DNA from: a virus
Virus record (IMG/VR): IMGVR_UViG_3300033996_001430
Location: 1 to 64,000 of that record
DNA length: 64,000 nucleotides
Reading direction: 5' to 3' (one strand)
A program made the position numbers and the translations under genes. Below are positions 41,094 through 49,777 of the stretch, in pieces; within the stretch, counting starts at the first letter, position 1; the number at the start of each line of letters is the position of its first letter. The notes beneath the pieces were generated by a model that was not told the DNA's origin, did no database searches, and saw only the letters and a list, made by a program, of their open reading frames with translations.

Positions 41094-42146
41094 TTAATTT
41101 GATAACGGGAAATATATTTTTGGGTGTGATTGATAATTTTCTAAAACAATATCATCCAAAGTATATTCTGAAATATCATTTACTGCCCTTTCAGATAATC
41201 TAACATTCGGTAATGGATATGACTCCCTTGTTAATTGTTCTTTAACACCATCTATATGATTTAAGTAGATATGACAATCACCTAAACTACAAATAACCTC
41301 ATCAGGAACCATATTGACTTGTTTTGCCAACATCATAAGTAACAAAGAATATGAGCTGACGTTATACGGCCATCCAAGTGCCGAATCGACACTGCGTTGG
41401 ACCCACATTAAAGAGATTGCTCTGGTTGGGATATTATGTTTATCCATATATTCCATTGTTTTAGGTTCTTTGTAATGAACTGACACCCAGTTATCTAATT
41501 TTTTCATCAACTCATATCTTTCCTCCAAACTCAACTCTCTTGTATAACATTGAAATCCATAATGACAAGGTGGAAGCACCATCGTGTCCAGTTCTCCAAT
41601 ATTATAAGCATTAACCATCAATCGTCTTGAGTCTGGGTTTGTTTTAAGGTCACGGATTAGGTTTGCGATTTGGTCAATTCCGTACTCAATCCTTCTTACA
41701 CCTGCCTCTTTACTCTTATCTTCAACTACATCCCAACCTGTATGCCAACTTCTCCATTGCTTACCATACACAGGACCTAAATCACCCCACTTTCTAGCAA
41801 ACTCATCATCTGTTTTGATATGTTCAATAAAATCTTCTTTACTCTTTGGCCATCTTACTTCATCACTATCAACATATCTCTTATAAGCATCACCATCCCA
41901 AATATGACAATCATTATCAACAAGGTATTTGATGTTGGTATCACCTCTTAAAAACCATAGTAATTCAGTTACCATAGTTTTCCAAGCCATCTTCTTGGTT
42001 GTAAGAAGTGGAAATCCATCTTTCATATTATGACGAATCTGTCTACCGAATACAGATAATGTTCCTCCGTTTCTAGTTTCTTTTTTTACTCCGTTATCAA
42101 GAATGTCTTGAAGGAGTGATTGGTATGATTTATCTAGGTTGTTCAT
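41094..42146 (-). CDS. thyA: Thymidylate synthase
   Basis: Encodes 350 residues versus about 264 in bacteria. It converts dUMP to dTMP with methylene-tetrahydrofolate. The active-site Cys194 lies in LPPCHYGFQ; the Arg motif RRLMVNAYN and the C-terminal region up to HIYLNHIDGV are present. Two insertions account for the length: about 95-125 and about 200-235, between FQ and the QRSVDSALGWPYN motif. It supplies phage DNA synthesis. Confidence 0.95.
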   Translation of the reverse strand: MNNLDKSYQSLLQDILDNGVKKETRNGGTLSVFGRQIRHNMKDGFPLLTTKKMAWKTMVTELLWFLRGDTNIKYLVDNDCHIWDGDAYKRYVDSDEVRWPKSKEDFIEHIKTDDEFARKWGDLGPVYGKQWRSWHTGWDVVEDKSKEAGVRRIEYGIDQIANLIRDLKTNPDSRRLMVNAYNIGELDTMVLPPCHYGFQCYTRELSLEERYELMKKLDNWVSVHYKEPKTMEYMDKHNIPTRAISLMWVQRSVDSALGWPYNVSSYSLLLMMLAKQVNMVPDEVICSLGDCHIYLNHIDGVKEQLTRESYPLPNVRLSERAVNDISEYTLDDIVLENYQSHPKIYFPLSN

Positions 42147-42168
42147 ATTTTTCTATTGTTTATCTAAT

Positions 42169-42483
42169 TTATTCACAACTTTCGGTATTAAATTCAGTTT
42201 CGTCAGGAGTTTCCTCAATCATAGGTTGGTTTTCTAATCTCTCAATTACTATGTTAATTGCTTCAGGATAATGAGTATATCCCTGTCCGAAATTAATTCC
42301 CGTTAGTCCCAATACCTCATTGTTAATGTAATGTCGGTTTTTACCCTTACCTTTTAAAATCTCGTGGTCCATTGAAACATCGTTCCAATCTCTCAATACA
42401 AGTCCAGTACCACTAGGTTCCTTGTAATGTAACCTAATGATATTGTTATGACTAAAGTTCTTAATAAATTCTCCTAGTGTCAT
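42169..42483 (-). CDS. Hypothetical protein
   Basis: Encodes 104 residues. LRLHYKEPSG-like and DWNDVSMDHEILKGKG segments suggest a small beta protein, with an acidic Glu/Asp/Thr-rich tail. No family recognised. It precedes thyA by about 20 nt. Confidence 0.6.
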   Translation of the reverse strand: MTLGEFIKNFSHNNIIRLHYKEPSGTGLVLRDWNDVSMDHEILKGKGKNRHYINNEVLGLTGINFGQGYTHYPEAINIVIERLENQPMIEETPDETEFNTESCE

Positions 42484-42497
42484 ATTATTTTATTTAT

Positions 42498-42740
42498 TTA
42501 ATTGATGTCTTCCAATCCATCAATTTTATCTCTCAATGTGTTGATCGTTGAATGGACATATTCATCAAGTTCATGAGATACCTCCAAATACTTTCTTCTC
42601 AGTTCGTGGAACTTTTCATCCTGAACTTCTTTGAATGATGAGTAATGTTTGAAACAATAGTGGAAACCTTCATTCTCCATTCTATAACGAACCATTTCAA
42701 TTTCCTCTAATTGATTTTCTAATCTTTCTAAATCACTCAT
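42498..42740 (-). CDS. Coiled-coil protein
   Basis: Encodes 80 residues, almost wholly heptad-like with high Glu/Leu/Arg (MSDLERLENQLEEIEMVRYR). Likely an oligomerising helix bundle; function unknown. Confidence 0.6.
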   Translation of the reverse strand: MSDLERLENQLEEIEMVRYRMENEGFHYCFKHYSSFKEVQDEKFHELRRKYLEVSHELDEYVHSTINTLRDKIDGLEDIN

Positions 42741-42831
42741 TTCTTTAAAAATATATTTAATATAGATTGTTTTACCACATTAAGATAGTACAAACAGACA
42801 AACAAATAAATCTTTATCTTCTTCATTTGTT

Positions 42832-43242
42832 TTATACGGTGTGTTCTATATGAACTCTCACACAATTCTGAGGCATTCTATTCAAGTGTCTGTAATTGTT
42901 GATGTATCCCATCATATTACCGCTACCTACGGCATTTGCAGAGTGGATCACAACTTCTACTACAGGTTTACCATCCAACCATTGGTTAACCAACCATTTG
43001 GTGCAATCCATACCAGTTTTCTCAGTGATGTTATCGTAATTGATTATGTAGTTTTTCACAACACCGTAGTGCCATTCCGCCATCGCACTATCACCTAAGT
43101 CGTGATCCAACGATATTAATTCAATATTCTCCAACCCAATTGAGTTGATCTTTTGAACGAACTCATCATAAGAACGTACAACGATCCAACTTGGATCCAC
43201 TGGCGTTCTTACATCATCTAAATAAATTCTAACTTTGTCCAT
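42832..43242 (-). CDS. Cyclic-phosphate-processing receiver-like domain protein
   Basis: Encodes 136 residues. IYLDDVRTPVDPSWIVVRSYDEF, ISLDHDLGD, VVEVVIHSANAVGSGNM match the family predicted to act with RNA-repair systems on cyclic phosphate ends (PF20274-like). Asp-Asp and His residues are conserved. With the RNA ligase, kinase and HAD proteins in this window it suggests RNA repair. Confidence 0.72.
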   Translation of the reverse strand: MDKVRIYLDDVRTPVDPSWIVVRSYDEFVQKINSIGLENIELISLDHDLGDSAMAEWHYGVVKNYIINYDNITEKTGMDCTKWLVNQWLDGKPVVEVVIHSANAVGSGNMMGYINNYRHLNRMPQNCVRVHIEHTV

Positions 43243-43257
43243 ATTACAAATATACTT

Positions 43258-43560
43258 TTATTTTTTTATTAAACCTAATTCTAACCGATATTCTTTAATC
43301 TTAACTCTTGCTTCCTGATATTGATCACCATTATTGGCTTGATGACCTTTTGAAACCGCAAGAGTAATTTCCATTTCATTATCAATAATGTAAGATATTT
43401 TTTCCTGATCCGTTAGTTCACATGGTGTTATTTCATTCTTAATATAAGTTAAGATCAATTGTTTAATGTTAAGAACCTGTTTGTTAGGGTTGGTTTTACC
43501 ATTATAACTCATAACAGAAGAATCGTAGATATACTTACATAGTTGTTGTAGTTTATCCAT
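43258..43560 (-). CDS. Hypothetical protein
   Basis: Encodes 100 mostly helical residues (MDKLQQLCKYIYDSSVMSYN). EITPCEL resembles the PCxY segment of RR-domain proteins, but the remainder does not fit. Unrecognised. Confidence 0.58.
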   Translation of the reverse strand: MDKLQQLCKYIYDSSVMSYNGKTNPNKQVLNIKQLILTYIKNEITPCELTDQEKISYIIDNEMEITLAVSKGHQANNGDQYQEARVKIKEYRLELGLIKK

Positions 43561-43565
43561 TTCAA

Positions 43566-43826
43566 TTATATTAACTCAAATTCTTTATTTACCAATTCTA
43601 TTTCTTTATTCAATCTTTCAAGTTCTTTGGATATCATTTCTATGATAATCTCCTTGTTATTAAAACTTACATCACCTTTTACCATAAACGGTCCAGGATT
43701 CGTAAACTCAATTTTTACCCCCAACCCACAACCTTTAAGAGCACCTTCTAGTTTGTATTTTTGTCTTTCCAATCTATCAAGATTTTCTTTGATTATTTTT
43801 GCCTGTTCAAATTTTTCTATTTCCAT
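43566..43826 (-). CDS. Coiled-coil hypothetical protein
   Basis: Encodes 86 residues. Two long charged helices (about 3-30 and 58-86) flank a beta-hairpin-like centre with GCGLGVKIEF. This resembles a prefoldin-type arrangement by eye only. Confidence 0.55.
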   Translation of the reverse strand: MEIEKFEQAKIIKENLDRLERQKYKLEGALKGCGLGVKIEFTNPGPFMVKGDVSFNNKEIIIEMISKELERLNKEIELVNKEFELI

Positions 43827-43944
43827 TTTTATATTTTTTACGTAAGTATTCTTCCCAAACTTCTTGTTTTATTCCGTTCACAAAAAACCAACCAAGATTT
43901 AATTCAAACCATTTATTAATCCGATAAAAAGTTTTTTTGATCAT
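43807..43944 (-). CDS. Small Trp/Lys-rich protein
   Basis: Encodes 45 residues, MIKKTFYRINKWFELNLGWF and a basic tail. It overlaps the start of 43566-43826 by 20 nt and ends 3 nt after 43947. Found on reading the gap. Confidence 0.45.
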   Translation of the reverse strand: MIKKTFYRINKWFELNLGWFFVNGIKQEVWEEYLRKKYKNGNRKI

Positions 43945-43946
43945 AT

Positions 43947-44333
43947 TTAAAAATTTCTTAATTTTTGATAATCTTCTTTGGTTAAAACAATTTCATTTAA
44001 ATCTGAGTTTAAACCTCTAATGGTTTTCCAAGCTTCCTTAACTCTACCCCACAAAGATTTATTCCCATAAGTTTTATAAAACGTTATGTAATAATCGGTA
44101 TCATCATTGAACTTGTCAACAGACATACAGGTACAATTGTCAACACATTTAACAATTACTTCAGATCTTTCATTGTTTTCAACTTTCATCCTATTAATGT
44201 TGTCATTAATTTCCTTTAATTCAATTTCATCCAATATGACTTTTAATCTGATCATGTAGTCATAGGTAGGTTTTTCACCGTATATGTTAATAAGACGATT
44301 GTAAATAAATTGTAAGTGTTCTCTTTTTATCAT
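43947..44333 (-). CDS. Hypothetical protein beside the repeat gene
   Basis: Encodes 128 residues, alpha/beta, with three clustered Cys (CVDNCTC near 63-69). It follows the repeat gene by 3 nt and is probably cotranscribed, so it could be its partner. Unrecognised. Confidence 0.6.
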   Translation of the reverse strand: MIKREHLQFIYNRLINIYGEKPTYDYMIRLKVILDEIELKEINDNINRMKVENNERSEVIVKCVDNCTCMSVDKFNDDTDYYITFYKTYGNKSLWGRVKEAWKTIRGLNSDLNEIVLTKEDYQKLRNF

Positions 44334-44336
44334 TTT

Positions 44337-46235
44337 TTATTTCTTTAAATTAATTACACCATTTTCAATAACATCATTAACCATTGATTTTTGCATATAT
44401 TCTGTCCCTAAAGTGTGTTTCACTCCATTTTGGATAATATCATTAAACCTTTCATCACCATCTAACCAATCACCATCTTCAGTGTGTTTCACCCCATTTT
44501 GAATGGTATCTTTAACAGTGTTTTCTCGTGAAAGTTTAAGATCTATGGTGTTTTTCACCCCATTTTGGATTATTTCTTCAACTTGCCAATCAATATATTG
44601 TGTCATTGGGGAAATATTTCTCACCCCATTTTGAATGGTATCTTCAACTCCTGATTGAATCGATTCAGGCAAAAACAGGGTGTTTTTCACCCCATTTTGA
44701 ATGGTATCTTCAACAAGCTTCTTATTTTCAAAAATCTTTGGACTGGTGTTTTTCACCCCATTTTTAATAGCATCTTCAACTTTATTATATTGTGCCCACC
44801 CAATCTCGATGTGTTTCACCCCATTTTGAATGGTATCTTCAACCGCACAATCATTAAAGATGTCACCAATAACGGTGTGTTTAACTCCATTTTGAATGGT
44901 GTCTTTAACAACGCTGCTTCGTCGTAGACAAATATCCCCGATCTCTTTAACCCCATTTTGAATGGTATCTTCAACTGAAGTGACTGTCAGTTTTGACAAT
45001 GGAAAGGCGTACTTCACCCCATTTTGAATGGTATTTTCAACGCTTTTGGGACAATCTGTACTTGAACGATTGGTGCGTTTCACCCCATTTTGAATGGTAT
45101 CTTCAACTGCCAATGGTCTAACCCCTTTATGTAATTCAGTTTCCTTCACCCCATTTTGAATGGTATCTTTAACTCTCAACTTGTTCTTTTGTCCATTTTG
45201 GATGGTTTCTTTCACCCCATTTTGAATGATATCTTCAACATCATATTTACAGTTTCCAACAGAACTGGAGATGTATTTTATCCCATTTTGAATGGCATCT
45301 TCAACCTCAAACGAATCTTCTTCCTCTATCATTCGGGTGTATTTCACCCCATTTTGAATAATATCTCCAACCAGTTCCGGATGAAGATGACCAACCGTAG
45401 ATGTGCGTTTCACCCCATTTTGAATGGTGTCTTCAACTCTTTGGTGTTTCTTCCTGAAGTTCCTTCTGGTGCGTTTCACCCCATTTTGAATGGTGTCTTC
45501 AACTATCTGATGCAATGGATGATGATTTACCTTGATGTGTTTCACCCCATTTTGAATGGTATCTTCAACTCGTGTTGCGTTCTCTTTCCCTATATCTGAG
45601 GTGAGTTTCACCCCATTTTGAATGGTATCTTCAACTGAATCGGGTTGTTCAGAATAGTAAGTAGAGGTGTATCTAACCCCATTTTGAATGGTGTCTTCAA
45701 CTATAATGCTCAATGGTTCCAACGTACGATTGGTGTGTTTTACCCCATTTTGAATGGTATCTTCAACTACACTATTAATACGGATAATCGCTTTATTGGT
45801 GTGTTTCACCCCATTTTGAATGGTATCTTCAACACCCATGCACATCCACGGATTACTTTCTTCGGTGTGTTTCACCCCATTTTGAATGGTATCTTCAACT
45901 CTTTTCTCAGCATTAGCATTTGTTATGCTGGTGTGTCTCACCCCATTTTGAATGGTATCTTCAACCACCTCAGGTTTAAGAAATCTTGACTCAAACCATT
46001 CGGTTATATATTCTTGATTTTCCATAAGATCTAAAGATATTCCCTTAAATAAAGATTTAAATAAATTGTAGTTATACCACAATGTTTTTTCTTTAGTAAA
46101 TTCAACCATCCATTTTAATTCTTCGGTATTAATTAACCAAAAAGATCCATTATGGTTGTATATGTCCATGCCATTTGTGACATCATTAATGATCTCAAAT
46201 AAACATTCTTTTCTTTTTATTTTTTTATAATCCAT
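44337..46235 (-). CDS. Tandem-repeat protein with CRISPR-like unit structure
   Basis: Encodes 632 residues. Residues 1-90 form a non-repetitive domain (GSFWLINTEELKWMVEFTKE, LWYNYNLFKSLF). From residue 91 about 25 units of 22 residues follow: a conserved VEDTIQNGVKHT and a 10-residue segment that differs in every unit. Two units are one residue shorter or longer, so spacing changes only by whole codons, and no stop interrupts about 240 variable codons. That supports translation. The variable parts share no composition or motif. Function unknown. Confidence 0.75.
   Translation of the reverse strand: MDYKKIKRKECLFEIINDVTNGMDIYNHNGSFWLINTEELKWMVEFTKEKTLWYNYNLFKSLFKGISLDLMENQEYITEWFESRFLKPEVVEDTIQNGVRHTSITNANAEKRVEDTIQNGVKHTEESNPWMCMGVEDTIQNGVKHTNKAIIRINSVVEDTIQNGVKHTNRTLEPLSIIVEDTIQNGVRYTSTYYSEQPDSVEDTIQNGVKLTSDIGKENATRVEDTIQNGVKHIKVNHHPLHQIVEDTIQNGVKRTRRNFRKKHQRVEDTIQNGVKRTSTVGHLHPELVGDIIQNGVKYTRMIEEEDSFEVEDAIQNGIKYISSSVGNCKYDVEDIIQNGVKETIQNGQKNKLRVKDTIQNGVKETELHKGVRPLAVEDTIQNGVKRTNRSSTDCPKSVENTIQNGVKYAFPLSKLTVTSVEDTIQNGVKEIGDICLRRSSVVKDTIQNGVKHTVIGDIFNDCAVEDTIQNGVKHIEIGWAQYNKVEDAIKNGVKNTSPKIFENKKLVEDTIQNGVKNTLFLPESIQSGVEDTIQNGVRNISPMTQYIDWQVEEIIQNGVKNTIDLKLSRENTVKDTIQNGVKHTEDGDWLDGDERFNDIIQNGVKHTLGTEYMQKSMVNDVIENGVINLKK
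44348..45965 (-). repeat. 66-bp repeat array: 36-nt repeat, 30-nt variable segment
   Basis: The minus-strand repeat begins GTTGAAGATACCATTCAAAA and contains an inverted CCATT/AATGG. About 25 copies occur at 66-nt spacing; most differ by 0-3 bases while intervening 30-nt segments are unrelated. Repeats degenerate at both ends (FNDIIQNG, VNDVIENG at the 3' end). The geometry equals that of many type II, V and VI CRISPR arrays, but the whole array lies in one open frame. Confidence 0.9.
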
Positions 46236-46292
46236 TTTCTAATGTATTTGGGTAATATAAAACTTATTTATATTTCTTAAAGATACTAAAAA

Positions 46293-47036
46293 TTATTTGT
46301 ATTTCCAAATAAAACCTTGTGACTTTTTATATCCTTTCCTTAAACAATTATTTATTGCTTTGTAAGATAATTCTAATTCTTTTGAAGCAATTAAAGCATT
46401 CGTCCATTCTTTAATAAATTCATTGTCTAATGAAAATTGTAAAACAGGTTTAGATTTAGCGTGAGGTAATCCGGTTCGTTCTAAATATCTTTTATAATTA
46501 TTATTTTTACCCTTTGCGGATTCACTCATTTTAGTTTTTGTTTCGGAGGTCTTTAATTTACCCTTCCAAAATTCACTCATCTTCTTTTTTGTTTCATCGG
46601 TAATTTTTTTACCAAGAGCTGATTGACTCATTTTCTTTTTTGACTCTTCATTATGTTTCCTACCGTACCAAAATGGTTTTAATGTCCCATTCAAAACTAA
46701 CTCATCATCTTTTGGTACTCTATAAACTTTACCATTTTCACCCATATATTGTCCCAAACCAACAGTTTTAAAACCAACATCAGGAATATGGGCATTCCTG
46801 TTTAATTTATCGGAAATATGTTCAATGATTAACTCTCGTTCATATCTAATACAATCTTCTCTATTAATAAAATCACATTTAATAATAGTTTTAATTAATT
46901 TTTTTTTATCTGTTTTCCAAGACCTCATAGACCCCATATAATAAACATCTTTAGTTGGTTCAACTTTAGATGTTCTACTACCAAAATAAAATTCTTTTGT
47001 TTTCGGTAATTCTAATTTATAAACATAATGATACAT
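46293..47036 (-). CDS. GIY-YIG-type homing endonuclease with NUMOD motifs
   Basis: Encodes 247 residues. The N-terminal YHYVYKLELP...FYFGSRTS is a diverged GIY-YIG core. Two or three NUMOD3-type motifs (GRKHNEESKKKMSQSALGK; KKKMSEFWKGK; KTKMSESAKGK) and a C-terminal NUMOD1/IENR1 helix-turn-helix (ALIASKELELSYKAINNCL ... GFIWKYK) provide DNA binding. It lies immediately upstream of the repeat gene in transcription order. Typical free-standing phage homing endonuclease. Confidence 0.82.
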   Translation of the reverse strand: MYHYVYKLELPKTKEFYFGSRTSKVEPTKDVYYMGSMRSWKTDKKKLIKTIIKCDFINREDCIRYERELIIEHISDKLNRNAHIPDVGFKTVGLGQYMGENGKVYRVPKDDELVLNGTLKPFWYGRKHNEESKKKMSQSALGKKITDETKKKMSEFWKGKLKTSETKTKMSESAKGKNNNYKRYLERTGLPHAKSKPVLQFSLDNEFIKEWTNALIASKELELSYKAINNCLRKGYKKSQGFIWKYK

Positions 47037-47041
47037 ATCTT

Positions 47042-47050
47042 ATAAATATA
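47042..47050 (-). promoter_or_regulatory. TATATTTAT box
   Basis: Exact 9-mer 5 nt upstream of the ATG at 47036. Confidence 0.5.
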
Positions 47051-47086
47051 TTACGACATCCAAAAGAAAAATTTAAATGTTATAAA

Positions 47087-47686
47087 TTATAATGATTTAG
47101 GATAATATAATAATGTTGGGTTTTTTTTTACAATATCTATATCAGGATATACATTACTAAACTGCAAGACATCAAATCTATCGGTAATCAAATGATATCC
47201 GTTTTTGGTAGGGATTTCACTTATGATTTTATCTTTCCCAAAAGGAGCACAACTGTCAATTGCAAGTTTAACCTTTAATAACTCTTTGTTGTCCTTACTA
47301 TCAACATCAACAATCCACCTCTTCTCGTTGGTCTTTATTTGTCCAACAACTGAGTCAAACAAACCTTTCTGAATGTGTTGTCCGTTTTTAATTCTTTCAG
47401 CCAAGGACATCATCATCTCCAATGAAACATCCTTATGGTTTTGTTTCTGAACGTGAATGTATGCACGAGCCTTAAACATCTCACAAAGTTGTTTAATCTC
47501 ATCATATCGTTTCTCCAAGTATTCAATAGAATCAACACAATAAGTTTTGATGGTACGAACTGATTGGTGGTTGTCTCTCTCACCTTCAGGTTGATCTTTC
47601 TTACGTTTGAATACATACAACATATAGAAATCACCATCGTCAGTGAAGTTAAGTAATGGTTTTATAAGTTCAATATTGTTAATCAT
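47087..47686 (-). CDS. Conserved phage protein, unknown function
   Basis: Encodes 199 residues. RWIVDVDSKD, IPTKNGYHLIT, FDVLQF and DIDIVKKNPTLLYYP are a pattern I have seen in phage hypotheticals. The D-x-D and fold pattern could be primase- or nuclease-like, but I cannot support a function. Confidence 0.62.
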   Translation of the reverse strand: MINNIELIKPLLNFTDDGDFYMLYVFKRKKDQPEGERDNHQSVRTIKTYCVDSIEYLEKRYDEIKQLCEMFKARAYIHVQKQNHKDVSLEMMMSLAERIKNGQHIQKGLFDSVVGQIKTNEKRWIVDVDSKDNKELLKVKLAIDSCAPFGKDKIISEIPTKNGYHLITDRFDVLQFSNVYPDIDIVKKNPTLLYYPKSL

Positions 47687-47751
47687 GTTTGTATTTCTAT
47701 AAATAATATTTTACAAATATACAAATATTATCAGTACCAATCTAATTTATT

Positions 47752-48882
47752 TTACACTTTTTTATATATCAATCTATAACCATCGTAAATTTTAACATTT
47801 AAGTCATTTACCGTATTTAGGTGTCTACCAGGTGAAAACCAATATTCAAAACCTTTTTTTATGTGACTTACTGAAGAATATATAAAATTATCACCATCGT
47901 AAAAAATAATACTTAACTCTCTATCAAAATCTATATTACTTGAAATGTAATATCTATTTTCATCTAAATCTATTCTTGAGTTAAAAACATTATTTTGTAA
48001 TGTTACAATTTCATTTGACAACTCACCTTTAGCCCCATGGAAAAATAATATGTCTCTTCTCTTTTCTTTACTAGGAACTCTAACATAAGATGTCACCTCT
48101 TTTTCATTCTCATAGTTTGATTCATAATATTCTTTAACATTATTAATATCATCAATGTTCATCTGTAAAAATGGTAATCTTTTGTTGTACTTGTATTTCC
48201 ACAATAAAACATTCATGGTTGTCTCATCACTAAATGGATAGTAAAACTTAATTTCTTCAAGATCCAAATTAAATGCAAACTCGTTTAACCAATCGTATTC
48301 TTTGAGGAATTGTTTACAATTTTTATTGTAAACCATTACCGATGTAACAGAATAATGCGTTCTATTTTTTACCGGTATGTGGTTCATTTTCATTAATGGA
48401 TATTCCAAAATATTTGTCTCATCAAAACCTCCATTGTGGAATGGATTACCTCTACCGTAATTTATTTGATATTCAAACAACCCCTGTTGGATTAACGGAT
48501 AATCCTCAACCTGATCAAAATATTTAAATAGTCCAGATATATCACCTGTAGGTACCATATCAGAATCAATGTAGATTGCCTGATCTAAATTAAGATGCTC
48601 TAACGTATGTAATACTACCTTACTTTTGAAGAACACTGACTTAAACATATTCTTGTTGGATACATCATTTTTGTTTCCAACAAAACTCATATTGTTTTCA
48701 ATACTTAATGATTCAACAGGAACCGTGGTTAAGTTTGGTATTTCAGAATTATATTTAAAATTAAGTGTGTATAAATAAAAATCTAAATTATTATGATATA
48801 GATTTAATGACTTAACTAAATTCAAAGAGTTCTGTAAATAATTCTCAGTACAATGAAGTATAATTGATATCCTATTTTCCAT
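47752..48882 (-). CDS. GT-A glycosyltransferase (GT8-like)
   Basis: Encodes 376 residues. ISIILHCTENYLQNSLNLVKS at the start, the metal-binding DSD in AIYIDSDMVPTGD (about 103-115), HNGGFDE and DETTMNVLLWKYK are features of family 8-type transferases. A C-terminal beta domain of about 85 residues is extra. It is followed by a methyltransferase with a 3-nt gap, suggesting a joint glycan-modifying unit. Confidence 0.75.
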   Translation of the reverse strand: MENRISIILHCTENYLQNSLNLVKSLNLYHNNLDFYLYTLNFKYNSEIPNLTTVPVESLSIENNMSFVGNKNDVSNKNMFKSVFFKSKVVLHTLEHLNLDQAIYIDSDMVPTGDISGLFKYFDQVEDYPLIQQGLFEYQINYGRGNPFHNGGFDETNILEYPLMKMNHIPVKNRTHYSVTSVMVYNKNCKQFLKEYDWLNEFAFNLDLEEIKFYYPFSDETTMNVLLWKYKYNKRLPFLQMNIDDINNVKEYYESNYENEKEVTSYVRVPSKEKRRDILFFHGAKGELSNEIVTLQNNVFNSRIDLDENRYYISSNIDFDRELSIIFYDGDNFIYSSVSHIKKGFEYWFSPGRHLNTVNDLNVKIYDGYRLIYKKV

Positions 48883-48885
48883 AAA

Positions 48886-49503
48886 CTATTTTTTAATGAA
48901 CCACCAACTGGCAAGAAACTCATCGGTTTTATTTACTTTATATCCGTTGTTAAGACAGAATTCATCCACTGCCGGGTTAACACCAAACATTCCTGTATAT
49001 GTTGACTTCTCAGGTTGTCCATCAGGGAAAGTATATAAAGGTTGATCCTTTTCAATTTGACCCTCATAAAAATAATCAGGTAAATAATCATGACCCATAA
49101 TCAAACCACCCGACTTAACCTTAGGGTACCATAATCTAATATCTTCTTTAACTGCCTGATATGTGTGGTTAGCATCAATATACACAAAATCTAATGATTT
49201 ATCCTCAATGAAATTACAAGCGTGTTCACCCTTCATTCTTAACATATAAGCACGATCTTCAAATCCCTTAATGTTATCCATAGCCTGAGAATATGCGTCA
49301 ATGTGTTCTCTATGGTTTGAGACATCATCATACTCCTGATGAGGTAATTCTCTCCATACATCAACCATCAATAAGGTTCCACCCCAATTGTTTAATATTG
49401 TGTTCGCAAATTGCCCTTTGAAGGATCCTAATTCAACACCAATTCCATTTAAGTTATGAAACTTAATGAAATCACCAATCTGTTCTCTATTCGTAAAATT
49501 CAT
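48886..49503 (-). CDS. Class I SAM-dependent methyltransferase
   Basis: Encodes 205 residues. GVELGSFKGQFA (about 18-29) is motif I, MVDVW the acidic end of strand 2, and DFVYIDANHTYQAVKEDI with GGLIMGHDY complete a Methyltransf_24-type fold. This family often methylates sugars. Overlap-like spacing with the glycosyltransferase supports that. Confidence 0.8.
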   Translation of the reverse strand: MNFTNREQIGDFIKFHNLNGIGVELGSFKGQFANTILNNWGGTLLMVDVWRELPHQEYDDVSNHREHIDAYSQAMDNIKGFEDRAYMLRMKGEHACNFIEDKSLDFVYIDANHTYQAVKEDIRLWYPKVKSGGLIMGHDYLPDYFYEGQIEKDQPLYTFPDGQPEKSTYTGMFGVNPAVDEFCLNNGYKVNKTDEFLASWWFIKK

Positions 49504-49531
49504 ATTCTATTACTTTCCATTTTATATAATT

Positions 49532-49771
49532 TCAAACTTCATTCTCTAATTGTTTTTTTCTTAGTTCATCTCGTTTAAATTTCAATTCTAAATCTAAAGA
49601 AGATCTAACAGACCAAATTAAATTATGATCAACTTTATTACGACACATTTGACCCTCAAAATTAAGTATCAAACTTCTTACACCAAAAGTTTGTTCATAT
49701 GTCTCACATGAATCAATTACTTTTCTTACCCATTTGTCTACGTCTCCGTAATGTTTACTTCTATTTTCCAT
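49532..49771 (-). CDS. Hypothetical protein
   Basis: Encodes 79 helical residues (MENRSKHYGDVDKWVRKVID). Not recognised. Situated 6 nt after the nucleotidyltransferase gene. Confidence 0.58.
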   Translation of the reverse strand: MENRSKHYGDVDKWVRKVIDSCETYEQTFGVRSLILNFEGQMCRNKVDHNLIWSVRSSLDLELKFKRDELRKKQLENEV

Positions 49772-49777
49772 AATTTA

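Noticed and set aside
44348-45965. Calling the array a functional CRISPR locus
   Set aside because: No cas gene is nearby, repeats vary internally with amino-acid changes, spacing changes only in multiples of 3 and the frame is open throughout. I kept it as a coding repeat with CRISPR-like geometry.
44655-45989. Plus-strand ORFs across the array (HPILNGIFN repeats)
   Set aside because: They are mirror frames of the repeat DNA, are interrupted several times, and lack starts or signals; the minus frame is uninterrupted with a unique N-terminal domain.
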